Counted from the first letter of the stretch, positions 6,444 to 15,691 are shown. The stretch: DNA of 51,448 nucleotides from Anaerolineae bacterium (GCA_015490995.1 WFWT01000040.1:1-51448); one strand, 5' to 3'. The notes: generated by a model not told the origin, from the sequence alone. Made by a program: numbers and translations.

Positions 6444-6609
6444 ACATGGCCCTCCTTACGCGTAAAATTCACGGACGAACAAACCGCTCCACACGAAAAG
6501 AGTGGAAGAGTAAATAGCCCCCCCACCCTTTCCGAAACCGGATGAACCACGCTTTTCCATTGCATACGTGGCCTGTGTCATTTCAGCTTTGTCTCTTCCG
6601 GAAACAGGA

Positions 6610-7401
6610 TTACATCACCCCGCGGATCATCCCACCGTCCACCTGTAGCAGGGCTCCGTTGACAAAGCTCGCCCGCTCCGAGGCCAAGAAAGCTACCACA
6701 GCCCCGAACTCTTCAGGACGCCCTAGACGGCCGAGAGGAATTTGACTTACCCAAGCACGCTGTGCCTCTTCCATGGTGATACCCTGAGTTTCCACAGCCC
6801 GCTGCAACAAACTCTGAAGCCGTTCGGTGAGAATAGGGCCGGGACACACCGCATTGACGGTAATATTGTGAGGACCCAATTCCTGGGCCAAGGTCTTGAC
6901 CAGACCGTGCACACCAGCTCGCACCGCGTTGGAAAGGATCAAGTTAGGCAATACTTGTTTGGCAGAAACAGAGGTGATGGTAATAATGCGGCCACTGCCC
7001 GCTTGTTTCAAGTGGGGAAGGGCCGCGTAGATAAGCCGTACTGTGCTCAGAAAGTTCAGGTTCCAGGCCTGCAACCACGCTTCCTCGTCAAAATCTTCAA
7101 ACGTACCGGAAGGCGGTCCCCCTGCGTTGGTGACCAAAATGTCCAAACGCCCCCACCGGTCTACCGCGGCCTGAACAAAGCGACGCGCGTCCTCCGCTCG
7201 GGTCACGTCCGCGACGAGAGGCAAAACTTCACCTCCAGTCTCGCGGGCGATCTCCTCCGCAGCTTGCTGAAGCCGACCCTCATGGCGGGCGCAAATGGCA
7301 ACCCGCGCGCCTTCGCGGGCCAGTTCTAGGGCAGATGCCTTGCCCAGGCCGCTACTGGCCGCGGCCACACACGCCACCTTCCCCCGTAATCCAAGGTCCA
7401 T
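6610..7401 (-). CDS. Atypical short-chain dehydrogenase/reductase
   Basis: A 263-residue SDR with a Rossmann fold (glycine motif AAASSGLG at 13-20, NAG at 92-94, catalytic-region serine S144). It resembles the FabG-like branch that carries LSNxxRAG in place of the usual YxxxK. Here residues 154-165 read LILSNAVRAGVH, so the catalytic Tyr and Lys are absent. Classical carbonyl reduction is therefore doubtful, although the branch is widespread and annotated as 3-oxoacyl reductase. The start chosen is ATG 7401 with GAGGAGG 5 bp upstream; a longer frame to 7668 lacks a ribosome binding site and overlaps the divergent gene. An extended -10 promoter lies at 7455-7463. Confidence 0.88.
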   Translation of the reverse strand: MDLGLRGKVACVAAASSGLGKASALELAREGARVAICARHEGRLQQAAEEIARETGGEVLPLVADVTRAEDARRFVQAAVDRWGRLDILVTNAGGPPSGTFEDFDEEAWLQAWNLNFLSTVRLIYAALPHLKQAGSGRIITITSVSAKQVLPNLILSNAVRAGVHGLVKTLAQELGPHNITVNAVCPGPILTERLQSLLQRAVETQGITMEEAQRAWVSQIPLGRLGRPEEFGAVVAFLASERASFVNGALLQVDGGMIRGVM

Positions 7402-7454
7402 AGGCCCTCCTCCTCGCGGTGGAATACGTGGACGACATCCGGGTGTGGTGACAC

Positions 7455-7463
7455 ATTGTAGCA
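7455..7463 (-). promoter_or_regulatory. Extended -10 promoter of the SDR gene
   Basis: On the minus strand TGC-TACAAT gives an extended -10 about 50 bp before the start codon. The -35 region is poor. Confidence 0.45.
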
Positions 7464-7618
7464 TGATACGCCCGGGGCGGAAAGCGATCTGCCTGCCCCT
7501 TACTCTCAGGCCCTTGCCGAGCAGGGCATCCTCTCCCCCGCGGTGACTACCCATCGGACATACCTGCAGACGGTGCCGGCTCTCACCTTCTGTCACACTG
7601 GCTTCTCCACTACCTCCC

Positions 7619-7627
7619 TGGTAGAAT
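7619..7627 (+). promoter_or_regulatory. Extended -10 promoter of the spermidine-synthase-like gene
   Basis: TGG-TAGAAT reads as an extended -10 about 25 bp before the start codon at 7653, which implies a very short leader. No good -35 is visible. Confidence 0.4.
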
Positions 7628-7652
7628 GCCTGGTAACCAAGGGAGGGTGCCA

Positions 7653-10049
7653 ATGGGGCGGTGCACACTGCGCTGGCAGGAGGCGGGAGCCCTGGTGCTG
7701 CTTTCCGCCGCCATGATGTGCTTGGAAATCACCCTGACGCGGGTGTTCGCGATAGCACAGTTTTACCACTTCGCGTTTATGGTGGTGAGCCTGGCCATGT
7801 TAGGCCTAGGCGCGGCGGGCACGGCGATCGCCCTCTTTCCGCAGGTTACTCGATGGCCACCGGCAACCCTCTTGTGGGCTACCGGTATCAGTTTTGCCCT
7901 GGCGACGTTGACCGCGTTTGGCCTGTTCAACGCCGTCCCCTTCGACCCTTTCAGTGTGGCCTGGGACCCTGGACAGTGGCTCATCCTGGGCGGACATGTG
8001 ATCGGGTTTACCCTTCCCTTTGTAGCCACCGGGATAGCCGTGGCCGTGTTGTTGGCCCAGAGCAGGGAGAAGAGCGGCATAGTGTACGGCCTCAACTTAG
8101 GAGGAGCAGCATTGGGCGCGCTGCTGGCCTTAACTACACCCTCCTTCCTGGGCGCCGAAGGAGTACTGATGCTCAGCGCAAGCCTGGCCGCGTTGGCCGC
8201 CCTGAGCGTCGCAGGGGCGGAACACCGAGGTCACGCTCTGTTTGCCCTGGCTGTGCTAGGCCTGTCCCTGGCGTTGAACATGACACGTCCGGCTCCGTTT
8301 CAAGTGCACCTCTCCCCTTACAAAGCGCTGCCTCAGGCCCTTCGCTATCCCGGTGCACGCGTGATCTGGCAACGCTGGAACGCGTTCTCGCGCGTAGACG
8401 TCGTCGAAAGCCCCGGCATTCGCTTCCTGCCCGGGCTTAGCGTGCGATACACCGGTCCAATCCCCCAGCAACGCGGCCTGTTTTGGGATGGGGATAACCC
8501 GTCTCCGGCTTTGGTGACGTCGGCTTCCTTTCCCGCGGCCGAGCATCTCCCCCTTGCGGCTGCTTTCGTCCTCCACCCCCAGCCGGACGTTCTCGTGTTG
8601 TCCGCTCGCGGCGGGCTGGATGTGCTCACCGCCATAACGCTGGGGGCCCGTCGGGTATGGGCGGTGGAGGCTAACCCCTTGATGGTCACCGCGGCTCAGG
8701 ACGTTTACCGGTTACCCAAGGTAAACGTGGTGATAGAAGGGGATCGCGCCTTTTTACGACGTGTGGACCGCGCATTTGACCTGATCGTGTTCAGTTTGAC
8801 CACCGGATATCGCCCTGTACGGCTTGGTGCCTACACGTTGACCGAGGATTACCGGTATACGGTGGACGCACTTGTGGACGCACTTCGCCGTCTACGTCCG
8901 GGTGGCATGGTGGTCTTAACCCGTTGGCTACAGACTCCACCGAGCGAATGGGTGCGGGCGTTCGCCCTCGCGATCACCGCGGTAGAGCGCACGGGAGGGG
9001 ATCCTGCCACGCAAGTGGTGGCGTTCCGGGGTTACAACACGGGCACACTGTTGATCAGAAGCCAGCCCTTTACCCCCGCGGAGGTGGCCCGGTTGCGAGC
9101 GTTTCTGGACACCCGCGGCTGGGATCTGGCCTGGGCACCGGGTATGCAGCCTGAGTGGGCAAACCGCCACAACGTGTTACCCCGACCTGCTTACTACGAA
9201 CTCTTTTCCCAGCTTCTACAAGCGGAGAACCGAGACCTGTGGTACGCGCAGTACACGTTCGATGTGCGTCCCCCCACCGATGACCGTCCCTTCTTCGAAC
9301 ACTATTTTCGGTGGTCCCAAGCTCGTGACGTGTGGGCCAGCCTGGGCAAGACGTGGGCACCGTTTGGGGGAGCAGGGTACTTCGTGGTGCTGGTGATGTT
9401 GGTGCTCCTAGGCCTGTTGGCCGGGTTGCTTATTGGAATGCCCCTGGCTGTGAAACGTCACACATCCCGCACGGCGCTTCCATGGCCCAAACGATATCCT
9501 TTCCTGTACTTCAGCGCGCTGGGAGTGGGGTACCTCTTCGTGGAGATTCCTCTCATTCAAGCCCTGATCCTTTACCTCAACCACCCCATCTACGCGTTCA
9601 CCACCGTGCTCATCTCCCTGTTCATCTTCGGCGCGATAGGGAGCTGGCGCTGGGGACGCGCCACACCGGGGCACACCGGGTTGGCAGTAGCGGTACTGGC
9701 CATGGTGATGGCGTGGTTGCTCCCACTCGCCATGCGGCAGACGCTGGGATGGCCATTGTGGGCTCGTGCCCTGATGACGGTGGCCGGGCTAGCCCCTCTG
9801 GCTACTGTAATGGGCATGCCCTTCCCCCGAGGTGTGTACCAGCTCGGCCGCACGGCAAATGCCTGGACGCCTTGGGTGTGGGCTATCAACGGCGTGTTCT
9901 CGGTGCTGGCCGCTCCCCTGGCTGTTCTGATAGCTTTAACCTGGGGCTTCCGGGTTGTGTTCGGTGGTGGCGTGCTGGCCTACTTCATCGCGTGGCTCAG
10001 CGCTCAGGCGTGGACACGGCACGTCCCCGCTCCACCCCCGGACCGGTAA
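7653..10049 (+). CDS. Polytopic membrane protein with spermidine-synthase-like domain
   Basis: A 798-residue protein in three parts. Residues 10-210 hold about six to seven membrane helices. Residues 215-560 form a soluble SpeE/methyltransferase-like Rossmann domain, with a nucleotide-binding strand near DVLVLSARGG (312-321), an acidic residue in VEAN (338-341), and FDLIVFSL (375-382). Residues 570-798 hold about six more helices. Related membrane proteins are annotated as spermidine synthase-like, but the polyamine-synthase catalytic residues are not evident, so the reaction is unknown. The start chosen is ATG 7653 with GGGAGGG upstream; an in-frame ATG at 7626 lies inside the predicted promoter. 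Its 3' end overlaps the convergent methyltransferase gene by 53 bp. Confidence 0.85.
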   Translation: MGRCTLRWQEAGALVLLSAAMMCLEITLTRVFAIAQFYHFAFMVVSLAMLGLGAAGTAIALFPQVTRWPPATLLWATGISFALATLTAFGLFNAVPFDPFSVAWDPGQWLILGGHVIGFTLPFVATGIAVAVLLAQSREKSGIVYGLNLGGAALGALLALTTPSFLGAEGVLMLSASLAALAALSVAGAEHRGHALFALAVLGLSLALNMTRPAPFQVHLSPYKALPQALRYPGARVIWQRWNAFSRVDVVESPGIRFLPGLSVRYTGPIPQQRGLFWDGDNPSPALVTSASFPAAEHLPLAAAFVLHPQPDVLVLSARGGLDVLTAITLGARRVWAVEANPLMVTAAQDVYRLPKVNVVIEGDRAFLRRVDRAFDLIVFSLTTGYRPVRLGAYTLTEDYRYTVDALVDALRRLRPGGMVVLTRWLQTPPSEWVRAFALAITAVERTGGDPATQVVAFRGYNTGTLLIRSQPFTPAEVARLRAFLDTRGWDLAWAPGMQPEWANRHNVLPRPAYYELFSQLLQAENRDLWYAQYTFDVRPPTDDRPFFEHYFRWSQARDVWASLGKTWAPFGGAGYFVVLVMLVLLGLLAGLLIGMPLAVKRHTSRTALPWPKRYPFLYFSALGVGYLFVEIPLIQALILYLNHPIYAFTTVLISLFIFGAIGSWRWGRATPGHTGLAVAVLAMVMAWLLPLAMRQTLGWPLWARALMTVAGLAPLATVMGMPFPRGVYQLGRTANAWTPWVWAINGVFSVLAAPLAVLIALTWGFRVVFGGGVLAYFIAWLSAQAWTRHVPAPPPDR

Positions 10050-10836
10050 GGGGCACAAAACGCACGGCTCCGAGGTTGTACCCCTTTACCTTATCCCCCT
10101 CCTTCACAAACTTCCAAAGGGTCTGATAGCCTCCTGGGGGACCAATGGGGATGACGATACGTCCTCCATCCTTGAGCTGTTGTACCAAGGGCTGAGGAAG
10201 GTGATCAGGAGCGGCGGTGACAATGATGACATCGAAGGGGGCAGCTTCCGGCCACCCGTAGTACCCATCCCCCTGACGCACGCGCACCTGGGTGTATCCT
10301 AACCGCCGGAGACGCTCTGCTGCCTGGGCGGCCAGTTCCGGGATGATCTCAATGGTATACACCTCCACGTAGCCAATCTCGGCCAGCACCGCAGCCTGAT
10401 ACCCCGACCCAGTACCGATCTCCAGCACCTTATCGCCCGGCTGTAACTCCAGAAGTTCGGTCATCCAGGCCACAATGTAAGGCTGGGAGATGGTCTGACC
10501 GTATCCGATGGGCAAAGGATGGTCACCGTACGCCCGATCGCGATAACGTTCGGGCACAAACAGGTGCCTGGGCACAGTACGCATCGCCCGCAGGACATCG
10601 GGATCCGTGACGCCCCGTGCGACGATGGTTTTCTCCACCATGGCCAACCGTTGGGTGAGATATGGATCGGGCGTAGGGCTCTGAGCCACGGGGGAGTCAA
10701 CGGTGAGGATCGGTTCCGGCGTGATGTCAACAGGCACAGGGGTGGGCGAAAGAGAAGGAACACCACAGGCTCCAAGGAGCAGAAGCCACCCTATCCCTAA
10801 AAAGACCATCATCTTCCCTTTCACCCTGCGCGACAT
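9997..10836 (-). CDS. pcm: Lipoprotein-type protein-L-isoaspartate O-methyltransferase
   Basis: A 279-residue protein. Residues 60-265 match PIMT, which methylates isoaspartyl residues in damaged proteins using S-adenosylmethionine. Visible are the PIMT-specific YGQTISQPY (112-120), SAM motif I VLEIGTGSGYQ (137-147) and VRQGDGYYG (186-194). Residues 1-24 are unusual: a basic start, a hydrophobic core and a lipobox LGAC with C24. A Pro/Thr/Ser-rich linker (25-58) typical of exported lipoproteins follows. This start is chosen because GGGAGGG lies 6 bp before ATG 10836; a start 22 codons upstream has no such site. An exported PIMT is puzzling because SAM is cytoplasmic. It lies downstream of ftsK in the same operon. 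Confidence 0.9.
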   Translation of the reverse strand: MSRRVKGKMMVFLGIGWLLLLGACGVPSLSPTPVPVDITPEPILTVDSPVAQSPTPDPYLTQRLAMVEKTIVARGVTDPDVLRAMRTVPRHLFVPERYRDRAYGDHPLPIGYGQTISQPYIVAWMTELLELQPGDKVLEIGTGSGYQAAVLAEIGYVEVYTIEIIPELAAQAAERLRRLGYTQVRVRQGDGYYGWPEAAPFDVIIVTAAPDHLPQPLVQQLKDGGRIVIPIGPPGGYQTLWKFVKEGDKVKGYNLGAVRFVPLTGPGVERGRAVSTPER

Positions 10837-10898
10837 ACGCTTCCCTCCCGGAAACAAACCGCCGGCTCGTTTCGGGGTGGCCCAGACAGCCTGGCCTT

Positions 10899-13082
10899 TC
10901 ACACACGAATGTCCCCTTCCTCTGTAACGGCCGTCTCATCGTGCAGGAGAACCCGGCGTCCCCGGCCACCACCCTCGTCGGGACCGACCACACCCATAGC
11001 TTCCAACTGTTCAACGAGCTCCTGAGCTCGCTTGAATCCGATGTGGAGCTTGCGTTGAAAGAAGGACGCGGACACCCGTTCCTCCTCGCGCGCCAAGGCA
11101 ATGGCACGCTCCACAAGGGAGGTTTCCCGTTCGACATTCAGTTGTGTCCAGGGGCCCTCGGTAGGCCCTGGGGGGTCCGCGCGTTCCCGCCACCAACTCA
11201 CCACACGCGCGATCTCCTCGTCGGACACGTATGCCCCCTGCAAACGGAGGGGACTGGGCCGATCGGGCGGCAAGAACAGGGCATCCCCTCGGCCCAACAG
11301 GGTTTCCGCGCCTGGTGTGTCCAGAATGACCCGAGAATCCACCTGAGAGGTAACGGCAAAGGCCAAGCGAGCAGGAAAATTCGCCTTGATGAGGCCGGTG
11401 ATCACGTCCACGCTCGGACGCTGTGTGGCCACCACGAGGTGAATGCCCGTGGCCCGGGCCATTTGGGCCAGTCGTGCCAGGGCGTATTCCACCTCGTTAC
11501 CGTGTGCCAGCATGATGTCCGCCAACTCGTCAATGATCACAACCAAATAAGGGAGGGGTGGCTCGTGGTGCCGGAGGGCCCACGCGTTATAACGGGCCAA
11601 AGACCGCGCCCGGGCCCGAGCAAACCGCCGGTACCGATCGTCCATCTCCAACATAACCCACGTCAGCGCGCGTAGGACCTCCTCCACGTCGGTCACCACC
11701 GGACCGACCAGGTGGGGCACTCCTGTGTAGGCGGTCAATTCCACGCGTTTGGGGTCAATGAGGAGCAACCGCAGCTCCTGGGGAGTATTCCGCATCAACC
11801 ACGTTACAATCATGCTGTTGATGGCCACCGACTTGCCGGAACCGGTCGCACCCGCGATTAGCAGGTGAGGCAATTTTGTGAGATCGGACACCACGGCCGC
11901 GCCCATGACGTCCCGACCCAGGGCCAGGGCCAGAGGACCCCGCAAGCGCTGAAACGCGTCGGACGCCATGACACTGCCCAGGCGCACCACGCTGATGCTG
12001 GCGTTGGGAACCTCAATACCCACGTAGGGTTTGCCGGGCACCGGTGCCTCGATACGGATGGGCGCGGCTGCCAACATCAGTGCCAGGTCATTCTGCACGG
12101 CGAGAATGCGCCGCACCGAGATACGGCGCTTCTTACCCCCGCGTTTAACGGTCAACGGTTGCACGCAGAACTGGGTTACAGCAGGACCACGGTGGACTTC
12201 CACCACCCGTACGGGAATCCCAAACCCGGCCAGTGTTTCTCGAATCAGTCGGGCCTGGCGTTGCAACTCATTGTTGTCCAGGGGATGGACATCTTCCTGT
12301 TCTAAAAGGCTCATGGGGGGCAAGGCATATCCCGCTTCCACGTGAGATACAGTGGAACGAGCGGGAAAGGCCTCCTCTTCCTCTTCCGACACCTGGTTAC
12401 GGCGGGGCCACCACCGGGTGAGCCGGTACAGCAGACGCCCCCACCAGGCGTAGGTACGCACCCGAGGAGATGCAGGCAAGTGCCATCCCAGCCAGGGCCC
12501 TACCCGAGCCCGAACCCAAAGCCACCACCACCAAAGCACGTCACGGTCCAGGGACCAGGGGCGATGGAGGTACATCAGAGCGACACCCACCCCGATCCCC
12601 ATGCCGATCACCAACCACGCGAAAGGCAATCCTACCCCTTGTACCAGTATAGAGGCCAGAGTATCCCCCACCCGGCCACCACCCCCCTGGCTGTGACCAT
12701 CCCCTGGGGCCCACAAGCTGAGCGCGGCCAACATCCCGCCGATGAGCACCTCACCGCCCACCACGAAAAGGGGGTCAACTCGAGAACGGAGAGAACGTCG
12801 CAGGGATAGAGGGAGCAACGTGAAAAGAATGGCCATAGGCCAGGCCAGCGCACCCCAGAGGACAACCCACAGCTGCCAGGGCCGATTGACCCCGGGCAGG
12901 GGCAACCAGTGCACAAGACCACTGACCAGGGGCAACACGGCTATCCACACCAGACGCGTGCCCCCGCGCGCCAGACGGAGAGCCTTTTCATACCCTTGCC
13001 GTATGTGCGATGTTTGCTGCCGTGTAGGTCGTTGTCGATGTCCGCTCAAGGGTCGCCTACCGTCCGCCAGCCCTCTGGACAA
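10899..13082 (-). CDS. ftsK: FtsK/SpoIIIE-type DNA translocase
   Basis: A 727-residue septal DNA pump that moves chromosome ends and resolves dimers at division. The N-terminal part has about four membrane helices (residues 44-170). A short acidic linker (232-237) follows, then the motor: Walker A GATGSGKS (411-418) and Walker B LLLIDPKRVE (439-448). The last 65 residues form the gamma winged-helix domain that reads chromosome orientation sequences. It is shorter than E. coli FtsK because the linker is short, as in SpoIIIE-type proteins. The frame begins at TTG 13082, 22 bp after the S1-domain gene; no clear Shine-Dalgarno sequence supports it, so the exact start is uncertain. Co-transcription from the promoter at 14255-14283 is likely. 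Confidence 0.94.
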   Translation of the reverse strand: MSRGLADGRRPLSGHRQRPTRQQTSHIRQGYEKALRLARGGTRLVWIAVLPLVSGLVHWLPLPGVNRPWQLWVVLWGALAWPMAILFTLLPLSLRRSLRSRVDPLFVVGGEVLIGGMLAALSLWAPGDGHSQGGGGRVGDTLASILVQGVGLPFAWLVIGMGIGVGVALMYLHRPWSLDRDVLWWWWLWVRARVGPWLGWHLPASPRVRTYAWWGRLLYRLTRWWPRRNQVSEEEEEAFPARSTVSHVEAGYALPPMSLLEQEDVHPLDNNELQRQARLIRETLAGFGIPVRVVEVHRGPAVTQFCVQPLTVKRGGKKRRISVRRILAVQNDLALMLAAAPIRIEAPVPGKPYVGIEVPNASISVVRLGSVMASDAFQRLRGPLALALGRDVMGAAVVSDLTKLPHLLIAGATGSGKSVAINSMIVTWLMRNTPQELRLLLIDPKRVELTAYTGVPHLVGPVVTDVEEVLRALTWVMLEMDDRYRRFARARARSLARYNAWALRHHEPPLPYLVVIIDELADIMLAHGNEVEYALARLAQMARATGIHLVVATQRPSVDVITGLIKANFPARLAFAVTSQVDSRVILDTPGAETLLGRGDALFLPPDRPSPLRLQGAYVSDEEIARVVSWWRERADPPGPTEGPWTQLNVERETSLVERAIALAREEERVSASFFQRKLHIGFKRAQELVEQLEAMGVVGPDEGGGRGRRVLLHDETAVTEEGDIRV

Positions 13083-13103
13083 CGCGCGCCGCTGCGGGCC
13101 GTA

Positions 13104-14066
13104 CTACAGGCCCCGCAAGCTTAACGCAATGCGTCGATTGGGCTCATCCACGTGCAACACCCGCACACGCACCTCTTTCCCGACCCAGACGACCTCATCC
13201 GGATCCTGGAACGGCTCCGAGCTGATCTCTGAACGGTGGATCAGGCCCTCCACGCCCTCTTCCAGCCGAACGAACGCCCCAAAGGAAGCCACGTGAGTAA
13301 TGACGCCGTCCACCGTATCACCAGGGTGGAACCGCTCGCTCACACCGTTCCACGGGTCGGGTTGCAGCCGTTTTAAGCTCAAGGCTATTTTACGCTCATT
13401 GGGCTTGACGGCCAACACGTAGACCTGCACGTGATCGCCGGGTTGTACGACATCCCCAGGATGGGCCACCCGTGCCCACGAGAGCTCGGAAACGTGCACC
13501 AATCCTTCCACCCCGCCAACGTCCACAAAAGCGCCGTAGGGCTCTAAACGGGTAACCCGACCCTCCAGCACGTCGCCGGGCTTCACCGTCGCCCACAGCC
13601 GTAACGCCCGCTCATCTTCCAAGGCCGCCCGTTCGGAGAGGATCAAACGACCTCGAGCGCGGTCAATTTCGATGATCCGGAGCCGCAAGGTCTCCCCGAT
13701 CTTGCCGCTTAATACCCGTAACCGCTCCTCTATGTCCGGCAGGCGAGGCAAGTTCAACATGTGAGATGTGGGGACAAACCCAATAATCGAATGATAGGCA
13801 ACCAGCACCCCCCCTTTGTTGCACCCCACAATTTCAAGCTCCAGCACGCGGTGGTTGGCCATATCCTCCGCCGCACGCGCCCAATCCGCGTCATCTCCCT
13901 CTTGCGACACAGGGGTGGAGCGCTCCTGAGGACGTATCATCACAGAACGAGCACTCCGGCGCCGAGACAGCCGTCGTCTGGGAGGAGGGGGAGGGAACTC
14001 ACCCTGGGAGAGCAACGCCTGCCAGTACTCCTCGTCCGGTCCCGGTGGTACACTCTCGTAGGCCAC
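13104..14066 (-). CDS. S1-domain RNA-binding protein (ribosomal protein S1 homologue)
   Basis: A 320-residue protein with three S1 (OB-fold) repeats at about residues 72-146, 163-233 and 247-318. The second and third carry the typical YGAFVDVGGVEGLVHVSEL-type core; the first is more divergent. The first 60 residues are Pro/Arg-rich and probably disordered. It likely acts as a short ribosomal protein S1, binding mRNA leaders on the 30S subunit, though a general RNA-binding role is possible. The start chosen is GTG 14066 because GAGGAGG lies 6 bp upstream. E. coli S1 has six repeats; three to four are usual in many other phyla. It is the first gene of the S1-ftsK-pcm operon. Confidence 0.88.
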   Translation of the reverse strand: MAYESVPPGPDEEYWQALLSQGEFPPPPPRRRLSRRRSARSVMIRPQERSTPVSQEGDDADWARAAEDMANHRVLELEIVGCNKGGVLVAYHSIIGFVPTSHMLNLPRLPDIEERLRVLSGKIGETLRLRIIEIDRARGRLILSERAALEDERALRLWATVKPGDVLEGRVTRLEPYGAFVDVGGVEGLVHVSELSWARVAHPGDVVQPGDHVQVYVLAVKPNERKIALSLKRLQPDPWNGVSERFHPGDTVDGVITHVASFGAFVRLEEGVEGLIHRSEISSEPFQDPDEVVWVGKEVRVRVLHVDEPNRRIALSLRGL

Positions 14067-14254
14067 GGTGTCTCCTCCTCTGTGGTACACCCTAGTTCAC
14101 CAGCTATCAATTGGGGAAAACCCGATGCGAGGGTAGGGTGAGAGCCACATCGGCACACCTCTCTCATCTCACGAGGGCAACCATCACCCCGGTGCTTTAC
14201 TTCTCGCGTCTCTCTTGCAGCGGACTCCCACCGCCCTCCACAGTGGGCACTTCT
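14067..14254 (-). other. Long leader of the S1-ftsK-pcm operon
   Basis: About 180 nt lie between the predicted transcription start near 14248 and the GTG codon at 14066. No supported gene or clear riboswitch is seen. Given that S1 often represses its own translation, this leader is a plausible place for such control, but that is inference. Confidence 0.4.
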
Positions 14255-14283
14255 ATTCTATCAGAAATAGCGACATATGTCAA
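14255..14283 (-). promoter_or_regulatory. Strong promoter of the S1-ftsK-pcm operon
   Basis: On the minus strand: TTGACA (14278-14283), 17-bp spacer, TAGAAT (14255-14260). A perfect -35, ideal spacing and a 5/6 match at -10. Confidence 0.8.
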
Positions 14284-14479
14284 ACGGTATTAGATACCCC
14301 CAGGGGATTGTATCAGTTGAAACCGTCTTTCCACGGGCCTCCGGGGTTACTCTGGCTAGATGACTCCCAAGGGTTAACAGATAACTGCACCTGTACCGCG
14401 CTACGACACCTCTCCGTGAGCGCGGCATCGTGCCCTCATTTCCGCGCAAACACCCTTGTGTCCCTGTACCCATCCCTGG
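14284..14479. other. Divergent intergenic region, nothing further seen
   Basis: Between the two divergent promoters no gene, RNA or notable repeat could be supported. Confidence 0.5.
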
Positions 14480-14508
14480 TTGTCAGCTTGCGAGGGGTGT
14501 GGCACAAT
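14480..14508 (+). promoter_or_regulatory. Promoter of the alcohol dehydrogenase gene
   Basis: TTGTCA (14480-14485), 17-bp spacer, CACAAT (14503-14508). The leader would be about 28 nt and includes the Shine-Dalgarno sequence AGGGAGG. Confidence 0.6.
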
Positions 14509-14541
14509 CGATAAAGGTACTGGTAAGGGAGGGCGAAACGC

Positions 14542-15543
14542 ATGCGTGCGATGCTCTTGTCCGCGCAACGGCCGGTGGAAGAGCGTCCCCTCACCTTGGT
14601 AGACGTCCCACGACCGTCTCCGGGGCCCGGCGAGGTATGCTTACGTGTCCACGCTTGCGGGGTCTGTCATACGGACCTTCACATTGTGGAAGGCGATCTG
14701 CCCCTTCACAAAACGCCGGTCATTGTCGGCCATCAAGTCGTAGGCACCGTGGTGGCAATCGGCCCCGATGTCACACACGTGCAGGTGGGCCAGCGGGTCG
14801 GTGTCCCCTGGGTGCACCGCACATGTGGCCAATGTGCCTTCTGCCGTGCGGGGCAGGAGAACTTGTGCGAAGCACCCCAGTTCACAGGATGGGATGTGGA
14901 TGGCGGATTTGCGGAATACATGGTTGCCCCGGCAGATTTCGTGGTTCCCATTCCGGCAACGGTGGACGACCTTCACGCCGCGCCCCTCTTGTGTGCGGGC
15001 ATTGTCGGCTATCGCACCCTGAAACTCAGTCAGGTGCAGCCGGGACAACGATTGGGCATTTACGGCTTTGGCGCCTCGGCGCACATCGTAATCCAGATCG
15101 CCCGGTACTGGGGATGTGAGGTGTACGTGTTCACCCGCAGCCCAGAACACAAACAACACGCCTGGGAACTCGGTGCGGCCTGGGTGGGTGAAGCGCAGGA
15201 CACCCCTCCACACCGGTTGCACGCTGCGGTAATCTACGCGCCGGCCGGCTGGATCGTGAAGGAAGCTCTGCGAGTGCTCGAACGGGGAGGCACCATCTCC
15301 ATCGGAGGCATTTACCTGAGTCCCATTCCGGAATTGCCCTACGAACTATTATACTGGGAGCGCACCGTGCGCAGCACGGCCAATGCTACCCGCGCGGACG
15401 CCCGGGAATTGATGACACTGGCAGCCACTATCCCCATCCGCACGGACGTGCAGGTCTTTGCCCTGGAGGAAGCCAACGAGGCCCTCCGACGGCTGAAACA
15501 CAGCGAACTGAAGGGCTCTGCGGTGCTGCGCGTTGGATCTTAA
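14542..15543 (+). CDS. Zinc-dependent alcohol dehydrogenase (MDR family)
   Basis: A 333-residue medium-chain dehydrogenase that oxidises alcohols or reduces aldehydes with a nicotinamide cofactor. Catalytic zinc ligands C42 and H64 are present in GVCHTD and GH. Four structural-zinc cysteines (C95, C98, C101, C109) lie in a CxxCxxCx7C pattern. The cofactor motif GIYGFGASAH (172-181) replaces the classic GxGxxG, as in the zinc-binding AdhP/YjgB-like branch, where the substrate range is broad. AGGGAGG precedes the ATG. It stands alone between its own promoter and the ArsR gene, so its metabolic partner is not visible. Confidence 0.93.
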   Translation: MRAMLLSAQRPVEERPLTLVDVPRPSPGPGEVCLRVHACGVCHTDLHIVEGDLPLHKTPVIVGHQVVGTVVAIGPDVTHVQVGQRVGVPWVHRTCGQCAFCRAGQENLCEAPQFTGWDVDGGFAEYMVAPADFVVPIPATVDDLHAAPLLCAGIVGYRTLKLSQVQPGQRLGIYGFGASAHIVIQIARYWGCEVYVFTRSPEHKQHAWELGAAWVGEAQDTPPHRLHAAVIYAPAGWIVKEALRVLERGGTISIGGIYLSPIPELPYELLYWERTVRSTANATRADARELMTLAATIPIRTDVQVFALEEANEALRRLKHSELKGSAVLRVGS

Positions 15544-15649
15544 CCGCCCCCTATCGCAGGGCGGCCACTTGGCCGGTCGTTCTCATATCGGGTAAGCTAC
15601 ACCACAGAGCCCGGACGTACCGGACAACATGTATTGGGTTCGGTGGATC

Positions 15650-15661
15650 CCCGTGCACGGG
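15650..15661. promoter_or_regulatory. Perfect 12-bp palindrome, possible ArsR operator
   Basis: CCCGTGCACGGG lies 30 bp before the ArsR-type gene. ArsR/SmtB regulators usually bind inverted repeats near their own start, but the typical AT-rich consensus is not seen, so the link is tentative. Confidence 0.3.
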
Positions 15662-15691
15662 TGCATGCTTATCTTAAAGGAGTAACGTGCC

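Noticed and set aside
9332-10126. 264-codon frame overlapping the end of the membrane-protein gene
   Set aside because: It is Arg/Pro/His-rich with no motif and overlaps two well-supported genes.
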